DNA from: Periplaneta americana
Taxonomy: Eukaryota; Arthropoda; Insecta; Blattodea; Blattidae
Length of the DNA stretch: 64,000 bases
Direction: 5' to 3'
NCBI RefSeq assembly: GCF_040183065.1
Contig: NC_091120.1
Location: 14,401,208-14,465,207, forward strand
The notes beneath the pieces are model-generated. The model was not told where the DNA came from and ran no database searches. It saw only the letters and a program-made list of their open reading frames with translations. How positions within the stretch are numbered: position 1 is the stretch's first letter; each line of letters opens with the position of its first letter. The position numbers and the translations under genes were made by a program. Positions 55,061-64,000 of this stretch are shown here, piece after piece.

Positions 55061-56095
55061 TCTTCTATTGTTGTTACAAGAGGTTTAATGTCTGTGAGGT
55101 AAAGCATACAGTTAATGGGAATAGATTTCACTCCTCCTGTGATAAGTCTGAGTGCCTGGTTTTGTACTTTGAAAAGTGGGTTTAGTGTAGTTTTTGGTGC
55201 AGTGACTAGAGGTTCACAGCAGTATAGAAGACTAGGCTCAATATACATCTTGTAGGTTGTTACTAGTGTTTGTCTTTTGGATCCCGATGGCTCGAAAACA
55301 GACCCTCAAGGAAATGTAGGAGCTGGTATTTTTAGTAATCTTTTTTGCTTCTATCTCCCAGTTGGTTATAATCTATCTGCCTATGATGGAGAAATTGAAG
55401 CTATACATGTTGCCTTAAATCAACTTTTATTCCATATGGATAAATTCACAAATGCCGTCATCCTCTCGGACTCAAAAGCAGCCATTTTGTCCATAAATAA
55501 AACTGATCACCCCTACACAGAACAAATCAATAATTGTCAAAAAATTCTTGCAACTTTAAAAGAACGTGGCAAAACAGTTTTGTTACAATGGATCCCAGGA
55601 CATTGTGATTTACATGGGAATGAACAGGCTGAAGGATGCCAATCTCAGAATAAACCCACGGAAACCTTTGTCATTTAACTCAGTACAACAATATATCAAG
55701 CAACTACAAAAAAATAATCACCAACAAGAACTGGACATTAACATTTTGAACAACGTAGGAAATTACTGAAGGATATACCTCCTGAACCCAGAAGACTGGC
55801 AGTTGCAAGCTTTCGTCTTAACACTGAACATGACATCCTGGGTAAACACCTCAATCGTCTTGGCATCTTCCATCAGTATCGTGCATTTTGTGCCATCAAC
55901 AGGAAGACATGGATAGACAACATCTTGCAAAATGCCCTGCTCTGAAATCCTCCAAGGAAGTCGACCGCTACTGGGAAGCCAGAGCCCAAATGTTTTTAAT
56001 TACTTAATCCGTAGTTTTGTTCACCACTTTCTTGTTTTTCCCCCAGTCAATGATAGTAAATATCATGTACTAGCCAGTAGACAAATAAATAAATA
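55061..56095 (+). mobile_element. I/R1-like LINE insertion with 5' inversion (twin priming) and 17-bp TSD
   Basis: The flanking 17-bp duplication AATATTCTTGTACTCTT lies at 55044-55060 and 56096-56112. 55061 to about 55265 encodes the RT C-terminus on the minus strand (YKMYIEPSLLYCCEPLVTAP, FKVQNQALRLITGGVKSIP). From about 55266 the plus strand encodes the adjacent RNase H. The tail is AAATAAATAAATAA. Opposite orientation of neighbouring parts of one element is the classic 5'-inversion structure. Confidence 0.82.
55274..55950 (+). pseudogene. RNase H and C-terminus of the inverted LINE
   Basis: LDPDGSKTDPQGNVGAGIFS (YTDGS-type block), YNLSAYDGEIEAIHVALNQL (Glu), NAVILSDSKAAILSI (Asp) and VLLQWIPGHCDLHGNEQAE. 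After a shift near 55630, KDANLRINPRKPLSFNSVQQ and, after more shifts, RRLAVASFRLNTEHDILGKH and LNRLGIFHQY. Same domain order as 46740-47700 but diverged. Frameshifts kill it. Confidence 0.82.
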
Positions 56096-56472
56096 AATAT
56101 TCTTGTACTCTTAATGTGGATGTAATAATATTAGGTTGCAGTTCATGGAAAGTGATATGAGAATGTTAGAGGCAATATGATTCTAATTTGTATTTTTTTC
56201 TATTATTTATTTTCACACAGGATCAGAGAGTTGCCTTATGCTTTTAATGTAAGGCAGTATGGTACATTGAATCATATTTGATAGCAGGCAGTTAAAACTA
56301 TACATTAACATAACAGGTAGTGTGATTGCATCATATTCTTCACGTGTTTATTCCTTCTGATGTAAAGACTATAGATTATTTGTAATCATAGTGTGCTGTT
56401 TTACATGACTGAAAGAATACTTTACCTATGACTATTAAACTTCTAGTCTCATTGAGGGTCCCTTAATGTTAA

Positions 56473-57879
56473 GGGGAGAGGATGGTATTTTTTTGGTGAA
56501 AAATGAGTAAATTAAAAAAAAATCTTTAAAATACCGTGTGATATGTGTGGAGTGCATAGTGTAACATTTTGTGGGTATTTGTGCCCTTATCTGATGTTGA
56601 GACGTCATTTTTAAACTTCCTGCGCTATGGATTTTTAAATCACATGCCCCCTTTATCGGTTTCCAGTAACTTCATTTTTTTTGCTACATTGCCGGACAAA
56701 AATGGATATAATTTGTGAACTATTAAAGATACATGCATGAAATTTAGAACACACATTCTTTAGATTATTAGGAAACTTTTCTCTGTAACAAAATTTTTTT
56801 AATTGATTTCATTTTAAAAATACATCCGTTTGTTTGCAAGAAAGGAAATCAGAAAATTGTTATTAAATTTTAATTGTTTATTTTACAAACGTAGGGACTA
56901 ATATCAAAATTCTGTTACAGACAGTTTGTAGAACATGCTTTTGCAAATACATTGCAAAAAACTGTTTGAATCTATCTTTAAAAACGGTTCAGATATATCG
57001 GTTTTAGTACAATCCTGCATTTGGTATATTTTTTCAAATTTGGGCCCCCAAATATGATATGATATATATATATTTCGTCACAGCACTTCTTTACATGTAA
57101 TGGTGTACCTCACATTTCTGTATCCGGTGCCACCATTAATATATTATTACAATAACACATTATTTGCAGTACACGTCTACACACATACTCTCAATTCCGC
57201 TATGTACCTTTTTTTATTACTTGGTCAATCTCCCCTTCAGTATTTCCCTACCTTTCATTTGCTATTCTCTATTTGTTCATTAATCCTAATATATCTAATA
57301 TTATATACTCCTTTCACACCCCCCTTTTCCTCTAACTACTATTCACTAAAATCTCAATTTCAATTTTTCTCTATAAATTATCATATTGAATTATTTGTCT
57401 ATTTGTTCTTTGACCTTTTATTCAATTACTGTTCCAACATTCAAATGTTAGTACTAATTTTTGCGCTCACTTTAACTTTCACACTATTCTGCTTACACCT
57501 AATCCATTGTCACTATTCTCACTTCCTATAAATACTTATATTTTATTTTACACATCTGCTTATACATTATCTCTCTCCCCTATACTTCTCGATCTTTTCC
57601 AGTTTCACTATACTTGCACTTTTTGATCACAACCCCACTTTTTTTTTACACATATCAAATATCTCTGCTAAATCCTCAACTGTCGCAAATTCTGACCTTT
57701 CTTTACTGTTCGTCTCTGCCCTGTTTCTGACTTTGTCTTTGGCCCCCAAATATATATATATTTTTTTTCAAAATATTTTTATTTGGTTGAGTTGCCACAG
57801 CTATGAGCTCTCTACATACAAAAAATTAATATTTTACACCAAATATGAAAAAAGTTTTAAAGAATACCATTCTCTCCCC
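56473..57879. mobile_element. 1.4-kb TTAA-flanked element with an empty site in block A
   Basis: Tips GGGGAGAGGATGGTATT and, reverse complemented, GGGGAGAGAATGGTATT are flanked by TTAA (56469-56472, 57880-57883). Block A has a single TTAA-like site there (TATTAACTAAAAAG). piggyBac-type target choice. It contains the G-poor insert. Confidence 0.9.
57056..57740. other. G-depleted, strand-asymmetric insert flanked by a 13-bp direct repeat
   Basis: GGCCCCCAAATAT occurs at 57043-57055 and 57741-57753. Between them, the 480 nt from 57181 to 57660 contain by my count about 23 G against about 122 C. On the minus strand it would be C-poor and end in an AT-rich repeat (TATATATATATCATATC) next to the TSD, so a retroposed copy read on the minus strand is possible. 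The 143-residue plus-strand frame is a by-product of composition. Confidence 0.6.
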
Positions 57880-58037
57880 TTAACTGAAAAGATGGCCATC
57901 TGCATTGCATCTTGACAGCTATAATATTAGCAAGTAATTTGGAATTGTAAGTGTACTCGTGAATTTTATGACGTAAGATGTAGAAAATTGTGTAGATGGT
58001 ATGAATGTGTGAGGTGCTGTTTGTGATCGAGTCTTTA

Positions 58038-58107
58038 GCCAGTGATGAAAACGTGAAGTATGTAATGAGAAAAATGATTTATACTTACATGCACTACCAG
58101 CTGAGGC
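58038..58107 (+). ncRNA. C/D-box snoRNA-like RNA, copy 6
   Basis: GCC stem, C box GTGATGA, guide CTTACATGCACTACCAG, D box CTGA (58101-58104), GGC. It ends 71 nt before exon b at 58179. Two substitutions relative to copies 4 and 5, both outside C, D and guide. Confidence 0.78.
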
Positions 58108-58178
58108 ACTAATAATACTATAAGAAAATAGTACTTATTCATTTTATGTTTTAACAGCAATAATTTCTTTTGTTTCAG

Positions 58179-58258
58179 ATGAAATGATGTAAATCAGCCA
58201 TGCAGAAATGGAGACTACAGTGTAAAGAACAAATCGAGTTTCGATGTACATGTCCAGA
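58179..58258 (+). other. Candidate non-coding exon type b, copy 3
   Basis: Acceptor TTCTTTTGTTTCAG, 80 nt, donor AGA/GTAAGT. Downstream, CCATTGTCTACAGT occurs twice (58304, 58364) and AATAAA lies near 58430; this may be the last exon region. Confidence 0.5.
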
Positions 58259-58440
58259 GTAAGTTGACGAGGCCGCATGTTGCCAGTGTGCTGACGAGTT
58301 TGCGCCATTGTCTACAGTACATCTACACAGTGACTTCACTTGACCTTCGACATTAATGCTCCCATTGTCTACAGTGTACTTCAATGTTCAGTGGGAACAA
58401 ATATAATGTATTTGTTGAATGTAATAATAATAAACCAGCT

Positions 58441-59050
58441 CAATTTAATTTTTTTTTAAATCAATCACCCTCCTCTGTGTTGAACATATGGAATGCAAAT
58501 GTGGCTCTGGCTTTTATTTTGCTTCCGTTATCTTGGCACCTTCTTGAATGCCTTCTCAACATAAGATCCTGACGAATGTATCATAGAAGATGTTAACAGT
58601 GCAGCACTTCTGGAATTGTCAGATATCTCATAATAGTGCCATCACAGACTACTGCCATATTCTGAGCAAAATCAACAAACATCGTAATGTTAGCTAAACT
58701 TGCAGATTTAGATCTTTATTTAGAGTGCCTTTATTATTGGAGGCTTCAGTCTTGAGGTGCTATATCATCAGGTTAGTAGGTCTATTAATTAGAAATACCA
58801 TGACAGTAGCTTGAAATTAAATGATCGGGACTATTGTTGAGGTGCCAAATCATGGTATTCGATAAAACCGCGAATTTACAAGCATTTAAGCAAAGAATAT
58901 GAGATGCCAGCCATTACTTTTATGCCTGATATCAAAATCAAATGTTTTCAGACATCTTACATCCTCCATGTCAAAGTGTGTTAATGATTAATTGAACATA
59001 ATGTTTCTGAGTCTAAATTTATTGTCGGTATGGTAACAGCGAGTTTTTAT
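58441..59050. other. Non-coding stretch
   Basis: No gene or element boundary recognised. Confidence 0.45.
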
Positions 59051-59557
59051 TTTAGACTATGGCCTTCTGGCCCAACTACAGCACTGTTGATGTTACAATC
59101 TCGATCGTCTGGATCGAAGACATCAACAATCTCTCCCCCTGCTCTCGGCATAGGGTGCGGCAATGCTCTGGAGCTGCTAGCAGCACTTCCACAGGAAGTG
59201 TCTTTGCTATAGCAGTGCCTGCCTATGCCACTACTAGCCCCCCCTCCCCCCCAATCTATTGAGCTGATAATCCACACATGACTCAAGTACCCTGCACTTT
59301 TATCCCTACACTCTAGAGAGTATGGGCCGTCTGCTCCTACAGCTGGTGTGGATTAACCAGGCATCATCCCCTTTGTTGATGATGTAGACCAGGCTCCTCC
59401 AGGTCGAGCCAAGATCGCGAGAGGGCATACAGTCCTGCTTACGACTTCCGCTGCGGGCAGTACACTTGTACACTGCAGTCTATCAGTGGTGGAACCTATC
59501 GAGGTCGCTTGGGGGCACCGGTGCACTGCATTTTGCACCAGGAATATTTATGTGCTA
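59051..59557. other. G+C-rich island without a recognisable gene
   Basis: About 500 bp of clearly higher G+C than the flanks. The minus-strand frame 59286-59047 (DPDDRDCNINSAVVGPEGHS) is protein-like but I do not recognise it. CAGTGGTGGAACC at 59484 and GGGGGCACCGGTGC at 59511 resemble hAT tips close to the transposase that follows. Confidence 0.4.
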
Positions 59558-60272
59558 AAGCATGAACCTTAGCAATTTAATGGATGTTGTTGTGCAAACA
59601 ATTAATTTCATAAGGTCTAAAGAACTCAATCACAGGGTGTTCAGGGCACTGCTTGATGGTATTAACAGTGAGTATGGAGATTTACTCTACCATACTGAGG
59701 TTAGGTATTTAAGTCGAGGAAAAATTCTGGAACGTTTTCTCCCACTTGGAAAAGAAACTGCCTTATTTATGGATGTACATGGGAAACCTGTTAGAAGCCT
59801 TGGACATGAAAGAATATATAAGAATAATGCAACAATTGTGCGAAGGTTTCGAACGTAAATTTGAGGATATTAGAGAACTTTAACAACAATTTAAGATATT
59901 TGCAATACCTTTTTCAGTGAGTGTCCTGGATATCCCTGCTGAACTACAATTAGAAATACTTGATTTACGAAGCGATATTGAGCTAAAGGATAAGTATCAA
60001 GACAGGGAAAGTATTAACCATTTCTATACTTGTTTTCCACGAGAAAGGTTTCCTAAACTGTACAATCTTGCTGCAAGAACGTTGTAAATCCTACGTATTC
60101 GAAACACTGTTTTGTTTAATGAAGTTTACAAAGTCACGTCACAGAAACAACTAAGTAATGAACACTTGAAAGCATGTTTGCGATTGGGTGGTACTAAAAC
60201 GATAGCTCCGAGAATTCAAAAGCTGCTTACTAACAGAAAACTGCAAAAATCGCCGCGGATCTCTGATGTTTA
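59558..60272 (+). pseudogene. hAT transposase (ZBED5/FAM200/GTF2IRD2-like) C-terminal remnant
   Basis: [60 protein letters not shown] and GKPV, then after a deletion [11 protein letters not shown], a stop, IFAIPFSVSVLDIPAELQLE, ILDLRSDIELKDKY and FYTCFPRERFPKLYNLAART. After another stop come LSNEHLKACLRL and [19 protein letters not shown] and the DEHL-ACLR dimerisation end are hallmarks of this hAT group. The usual FGSTYICEQTFS segment is missing. Dead. Confidence 0.85.
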
Positions 60273-60743
60273 AGAAAAAGTACTATTGTTAGGTAATTAT
60301 ATTTGAATAACAACGTTTGTACTGTTGTTTTATTTTGTTAATTGAATTGTATAGCAATGAGAAGAAAACAGTATGTTAATTTGTATAAAAGTGTATATTT
60401 TGTTTTGTTTCATTATTGTGCAAACATGCAAAAGTTTGTTTCGTATATAGTTAACTGTACCAAATTGTATAGAGTACTGTTTTTCAGTATAGTGCAATTA
60501 ACAGTGAAAGTGTGATTCAATGAAAAGCTGAAATTAATTTATATTCTTATCACAAATTTGGTTCACATACAAGTTCTTAGCTCTGCCACTGTGGAAGCAG
60601 CTACCCTTGCCCGCAGCCGTACGTCAGGGCTTGAGGGTTTGTACGTACACACCAGAGTGTAGTCACTTGATGCTCCCTGATGTAGACCATTTGGACCAGA
60701 TTCCCTGCAGATGCAACTCTTCGGTCCATATTGGCCACTGTGT

Positions 60744-60810
60744 GTGCTGGATGACGAGAACTCCACAGAGACTGGACTTGATCCGAAGACCCAATCTCGT
60801 CATCCAGCAC
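60744..60810. repeat. Perfect 16-bp inverted repeat with 35-bp loop
   Basis: GTGCTGGATGACGAGA (60744-60759) and TCTCGTCATCCAGCAC (60795-60810). Confidence 0.9.
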
Positions 60811-61954
60811 ATTAACCACAACTTGTTTCAAATTATCCGACATTTTCTTCAGTGCCTTCTTGTGAACAACAAAAACTCCACACTGCTGTCATATAAGCCA
60901 ACGGAACATGATTATCTGGGATCAGCCTGCATTGAAACACTAGATTTATTGACAAAATAGTGAACACTTAAGCTACCTTTCATATGCTTAGTACATTTTA
61001 CTGTGAAGAGTAAACTTCTATATAGCTATGTTAGCCAGTTGATATTTTGTGTATACTTACACTGTTAACTCGTCTCCTGAAACTTTCAGTGACTTTGTAG
61101 AAGTTTTTAGAACCTTTGCAATACTGTACTGATAGGCTTGGAGAATCGGATACTGCCGAAGTCTCCCAGGCTGCACAAACATAACTAGGACGAGAAATGT
61201 CTGGAGGTAAAGAGATTTAAACTAAGGTCCTTGTCGTTATTCATTCTTCAATTACTGGTGTGGGTTTCATTACAATACTCCATGCCGTTCCCGTTGGCAC
61301 TATTCCCATGTAAAATGTGTACAGGGAAAAATTACTTGAACTGGCCATACTAAAAGATGGAGATCAGTTATATTTTTGTATGTAATACAGTTTTCTTATC
61401 AGTAACTTAAGATATAGAGGTAACCAAGATAGGAAAAATGTGATTCCAGTTATTCATCCATTACCACCTTTCAATTTCACTATGCATTAATCCATATAAC
61501 AAATAATGACATTGGCTATATTACAAAATAAAATGTTCATTACATTTTAATTTTTATTGCTATTTTGTCTGAAGTGAATGGTTAACATAGGTGAATCCTA
61601 TAATTACCACACTTTTTGATAGACAGTTTCTTTGCACATAACATCTTGTAACTGCATTCTATAGTTCTTGATACAAACATAAACTCTTGCAGTTCGGTAT
61701 AACAATTGGTGACACTAGGTGGATTTTGTGGGGAGTAGTCTTACAGAAGTTGAGTCACATAATCTTGAAGTGCTTCTTATTCTTTTGTCTTCAGTAGTGT
61801 GCAACTCTTTACCATAAGTCATCGAAGACAGCAAATGAATTCCGGATGTTTTCGTCCTATAATAATAAAAGAGAATTATCATTAAGCATGATACAAATTC
61901 TGTATTGGCCTGAATATGACGATCTTTTTATATTAAAATGTTGTTTTCTAATGC
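60811..61954. other. Non-coding stretch
   Basis: No gene recognised. The frame 60607-60960 spans the inverted repeat and has no known motif. Confidence 0.45.
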
Positions 61955-62040
61955 CAGGCATTTGACAATAAAGTCATTTGACCTCTTGCACTCCAATATT
62001 TTTCAAAGATATTATCATGACCAGCCACTGAAGCACAGAT
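61955..62040 (-). mobile_element. 3'-terminal remnant of the RNase H LINE family at 46.7 kb
   Basis: The minus strand encodes ICASVAGHDNIFEKYWSARG then QMTLL, matching 47605-47690 almost exactly at the nucleotide level. Confidence 0.82.
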
Positions 62041-62149
62041 AATGAAAATGGCAAGTTGTAGCCGATTTAAGTGAACACCATATTTTAACGTTTTGGTGGC
62101 TACTTCATTCACACACAACCCCCAGAATGTCTGGAGGACCACACCTGCT

Positions 62150-62640
62150 GTTGGTCGACGAGTCCATTGGACCTAGCTGGGAGATCTTGTTGATCACCAG
62201 CTTTCCCTCCTTAAGGCACTGGAGGACGATTTTAGTGCCATAGCAGGTCAGCACTAGGAACAGAAAAGTAGAAAGAGGAGGAAGGAAAGTGAAATGAACC
62301 CCTAGGCCTTGAATGCTCTAATGCCGTCGGGGTTGAAGAAAGTAAGAGTTCAGTCAGAGGACTGGATAGGAAAGGGTAAAGAGGGAATTGGGTATTGAAT
62401 AGAGGAAAATTATACCAAATTCAGTCATTAACTCATCAAGCTGACCAGTGCTAATTGATGAGTAGCCCCTCCCTTTAGTTCAGCTCGTAAAATTATGCTT
62501 ACTAACAGCTGCACCACGGGAAGGTAGGGATGGGACATTGGGTATTTGTCCAGGTTGGTTCCTTAAAGCCTTCAATGGGAAGGATTAATGGCTCTCCCCC
62601 CTGTATCCGACAGATACCCTTTTGCAGGCTTATATTAAAA
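62150..62640 (+). repeat. Dispersed non-coding repeat (CCTAGGCCTTGAATGCTC type)
   Basis: CCCCTAGGCCTTGAATGCTC, then TAATGCCGTCGGGGTTG, then GTCAGAGGACTGGATAGGA resembles a repeat I remember from other arthropod sequence. A second part contains CAAGCTGACCAGTGCTAATT and CCACGGGAAGGTAGGGATGG. Class unknown. Confidence 0.45.
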
Positions 62641-63179
62641 TATACTTATAAAAACCATACTTATCTTATATGCGCAGCTTACCATTTAAGGTATCCTTAA
62701 TGATTTAGGGTTGTGTTTTATGTGAAACCATCTTATATCCGGGCCAATATGGTATTTGAGGAAAATGTGACAATTGTACTCGAAAATGATATACAAATAT
62801 AAAGAACAATATTTTTCTCAGAGCTTGAAAGGAGTATGTGGGGTAATTATTATTGTTTTTAGAAAGGCAACATAACTAAATATGACTGAATAAGATTTAG
62901 TATTTATGGAATGCTGAAACATTTACATTTCTTATGTATATTACATAAACATAGACTTCACCTTCCTTCACGAAATAAATAATTATGTACAGCTCCCTTG
63001 AAAGATCTGAAAGCCCCATGACCGTTGAGATTTAAACTGGAGGTATCGGTTCCTGGACAGGAGACACGCAAATCACCCATTTCATTTAGTTGATCAAAGT
63101 CCATGACCATTAACAGGAGCTATTGGAGCAATAGTGAAGTTCACTTACAAAACATTTCTTTGTGCCAGTCATTGGTTTG

Positions 63180-64000
63180 CAGTGGCATAGCGTCAATGTA
63201 AGCTAAAAAGCTTAGCTTCCCCAGTTAATAATAATTTCATAACAAACCTGCAGTTTATTAATTTTAATAGAATTTATATTTACGCGTTAAATATTGTGAT
63301 GATGATCAGGATGATTTGTAATGCAGCAGTAAACAAGAAGCCTGCACACACCAGCTTCCAAGCAGACTGGTTTCTTTTGTGTAATCCACCCCGCAGATTT
63401 TCCATCCCTTTCTAACTAAACTACCCTAATTGCAAGGCTCGCAAGAAGGTAGCTTTAACGTTTAAAATAAGTAGTTTCCGAGTTATTCCTTTTCGTCAGT
63501 TGTGTTCAGTTGAAATGTTAGTGTGCATTGTGGCTGATATAATAAATATTGAGCGAAATAACAGTTCCTGACACTAATTTACTTGAATTTTTTTAGGACA
63601 ATTGTATTATCAAGACTGACTTACGAACAAAAGTGCGATTTAAAAAACAAATGAGGCGCTGACATGGGAAAGGTAGTAACTGCCAGAAACAAAATTTTTC
63701 AGGGGAAGCAAAAAACAAATTTATGAACACTTTCTCACTTACATTATTATAGAAACTGCTTTAAATGAAAAGCATACACTCATTTTTGTGTTACATATGA
63801 AATTTGAAAAGTCTGGCACAGATTTATCTGTGAAATCCTATTTTATGAAAATACAACATTGAAATCACTCCTTAGCCAAACTGAGAATTAACATTATTTA
63901 TACATTATGCACAAATTTTTCGGTAAACTGCATGATACTTTTCATCGAGGAAGTATAACATAGATAACACGTCTCTCTTTTTGGCATCAGGGACGACTGG
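63180..64000 (+). mobile_element. Left end of a hAT element running past the window edge (candidate)
   Basis: CAGTGGCATAGCGTCAATGT then AAGCTAAAAAGCTTAGCTTC is a hAT-style tip of the CAGTGGCGTAGC type. Downstream (63590-63720) broken frames such as NKFMNTFSLTLL may be transposase. The right end is outside the window. Confidence 0.45.

Larger units (their letters stand above)
56210..58178 (+). repeat. Duplicated host intron, block C (partial)
   Basis: 56225-56468 and 57884-58178 match 48378-49006 and 49549-49961 of block A (CTATTAAACTTCTAGTCTCA, GATGGCCATCTGCATTGCAT). They are separated by the TTAA element. Parts of A are missing. Confidence 0.78.
43858..58440 (+). ncRNA. Candidate non-coding snoRNA host gene locus (SNHG-like), tandemly duplicated
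   Basis: The locus contains six copies of one C/D-box snoRNA-like RNA. Each lies just upstream of a 3' splice site followed by a short exon. Exon types repeat: c (72 nt, twice), a (50 nt, three times plus one partial) and b (81 nt, three times plus one partial). All are bounded by AG and GTAAG and have stops in every frame or no conserved frame. Whole segments repeat: 43858-44030 plus 45157-45415 matches 46240-46720; 47690-50215 matches 52606-54866, and in part 56210-58270. Many transposons separate the units. Known host genes of this kind (GAS5, U22HG, Drosophila dUHG genes) have poorly conserved spliced exons and snoRNAs in introns, as here. Transcript ends are unknown; AATAAA near 58430 may be the poly(A) signal. 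Inference from sequence organisation only. Confidence 0.6.

Noticed and set aside
57100-57531. 143-residue hydrophobic reading frame
   Set aside because: It lies entirely in the G-depleted segment where stop codons TGA and TAG are rare by composition; no motif and no conserved start.
1-64000. CRISPR arrays, bacterial operons, prophage or ribosome-binding sites
   Set aside because: All protein remnants are eukaryotic transposons or animal genes with GT-AG splice sites; no prokaryotic signal was seen.

Overview
The window looks like nuclear DNA of an insect with a large, AT-rich, transposon-dense genome. Long intergenic stretches, tRNA-derived SINEs, short-intron splice signals and one dominant (TAAG)n-tailed LINE family fit a cockroach or related blattodean. 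That assignment rests on my recollection of this LINE from cockroach sequence and is an inference. There are no operons, CRISPR arrays or prokaryotic signals. Very little host protein-coding sequence is present: an intact intronless PAM16/Magmas gene (minus, 20436-20807), one choline/ethanolamine-kinase exon with a 1-bp deletion (plus, 51345-51594) and a possible first exon of an unrecognised winged-helix-like gene carrying an in-frame stop (26471-26667).

The most interesting locus is 43.86-58.4 kb. Six copies of one C/D-box snoRNA-like sequence (C box RTGATGA, D box CTGA, a 13-nt guide identical in five copies and one base different in the sixth, short closing stem) lie on the plus strand. 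In five of them the RNA ends 71-79 nt upstream of a good 3' splice site, the usual placement for intron-encoded C/D snoRNAs. The flanking exons are short (50, 72 and 81 nt), repeated, bounded by AG/GTAAG and not open for translation. I interpret the locus as a non-coding snoRNA host gene enlarged by tandem segmental duplication and then bombarded by transposons. The duplicated copies act as empty sites for several insertions.

Layout: 0-1 kb, a broken R2-type LINE end; 2-10 kb, MITEs, microsatellites and a three-level nest (foldback element > hAT MITE > SINE); 11-12.5 kb, a TTAA-flanked MITE split by a LINE; 15.2-16.2 kb, a decayed mariner; 18.4-19.4 kb, a LINE 3' end; 20.4-23.6 kb, PAM16 abutting an 87-bp-TIR transposon; 23.7-26.4 kb, hAT-like TIR elements and a minisatellite; 27.2-32.5 kb, a PIF/Harbinger element with both its genes (transposase and Myb/SANT protein) broken and itself invaded; 33.3-36.2 kb, a LINE RT, a solo LTR and a P-element/THAP9-like fossil; 37.8-40.8 kb, a second Harbinger element with a hAT and self-nested MITEs inside; 42.7-43.5 kb, a LINE RNase H; 43.9-58.4 kb, the snoRNA array; 59.5-60.3 kb, a ZBED/FAM200-like hAT transposase; 61-64 kb, repeat fragments and the left end of another hAT. 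Positions and motif counts were made by eye; no alignment or database search was run.
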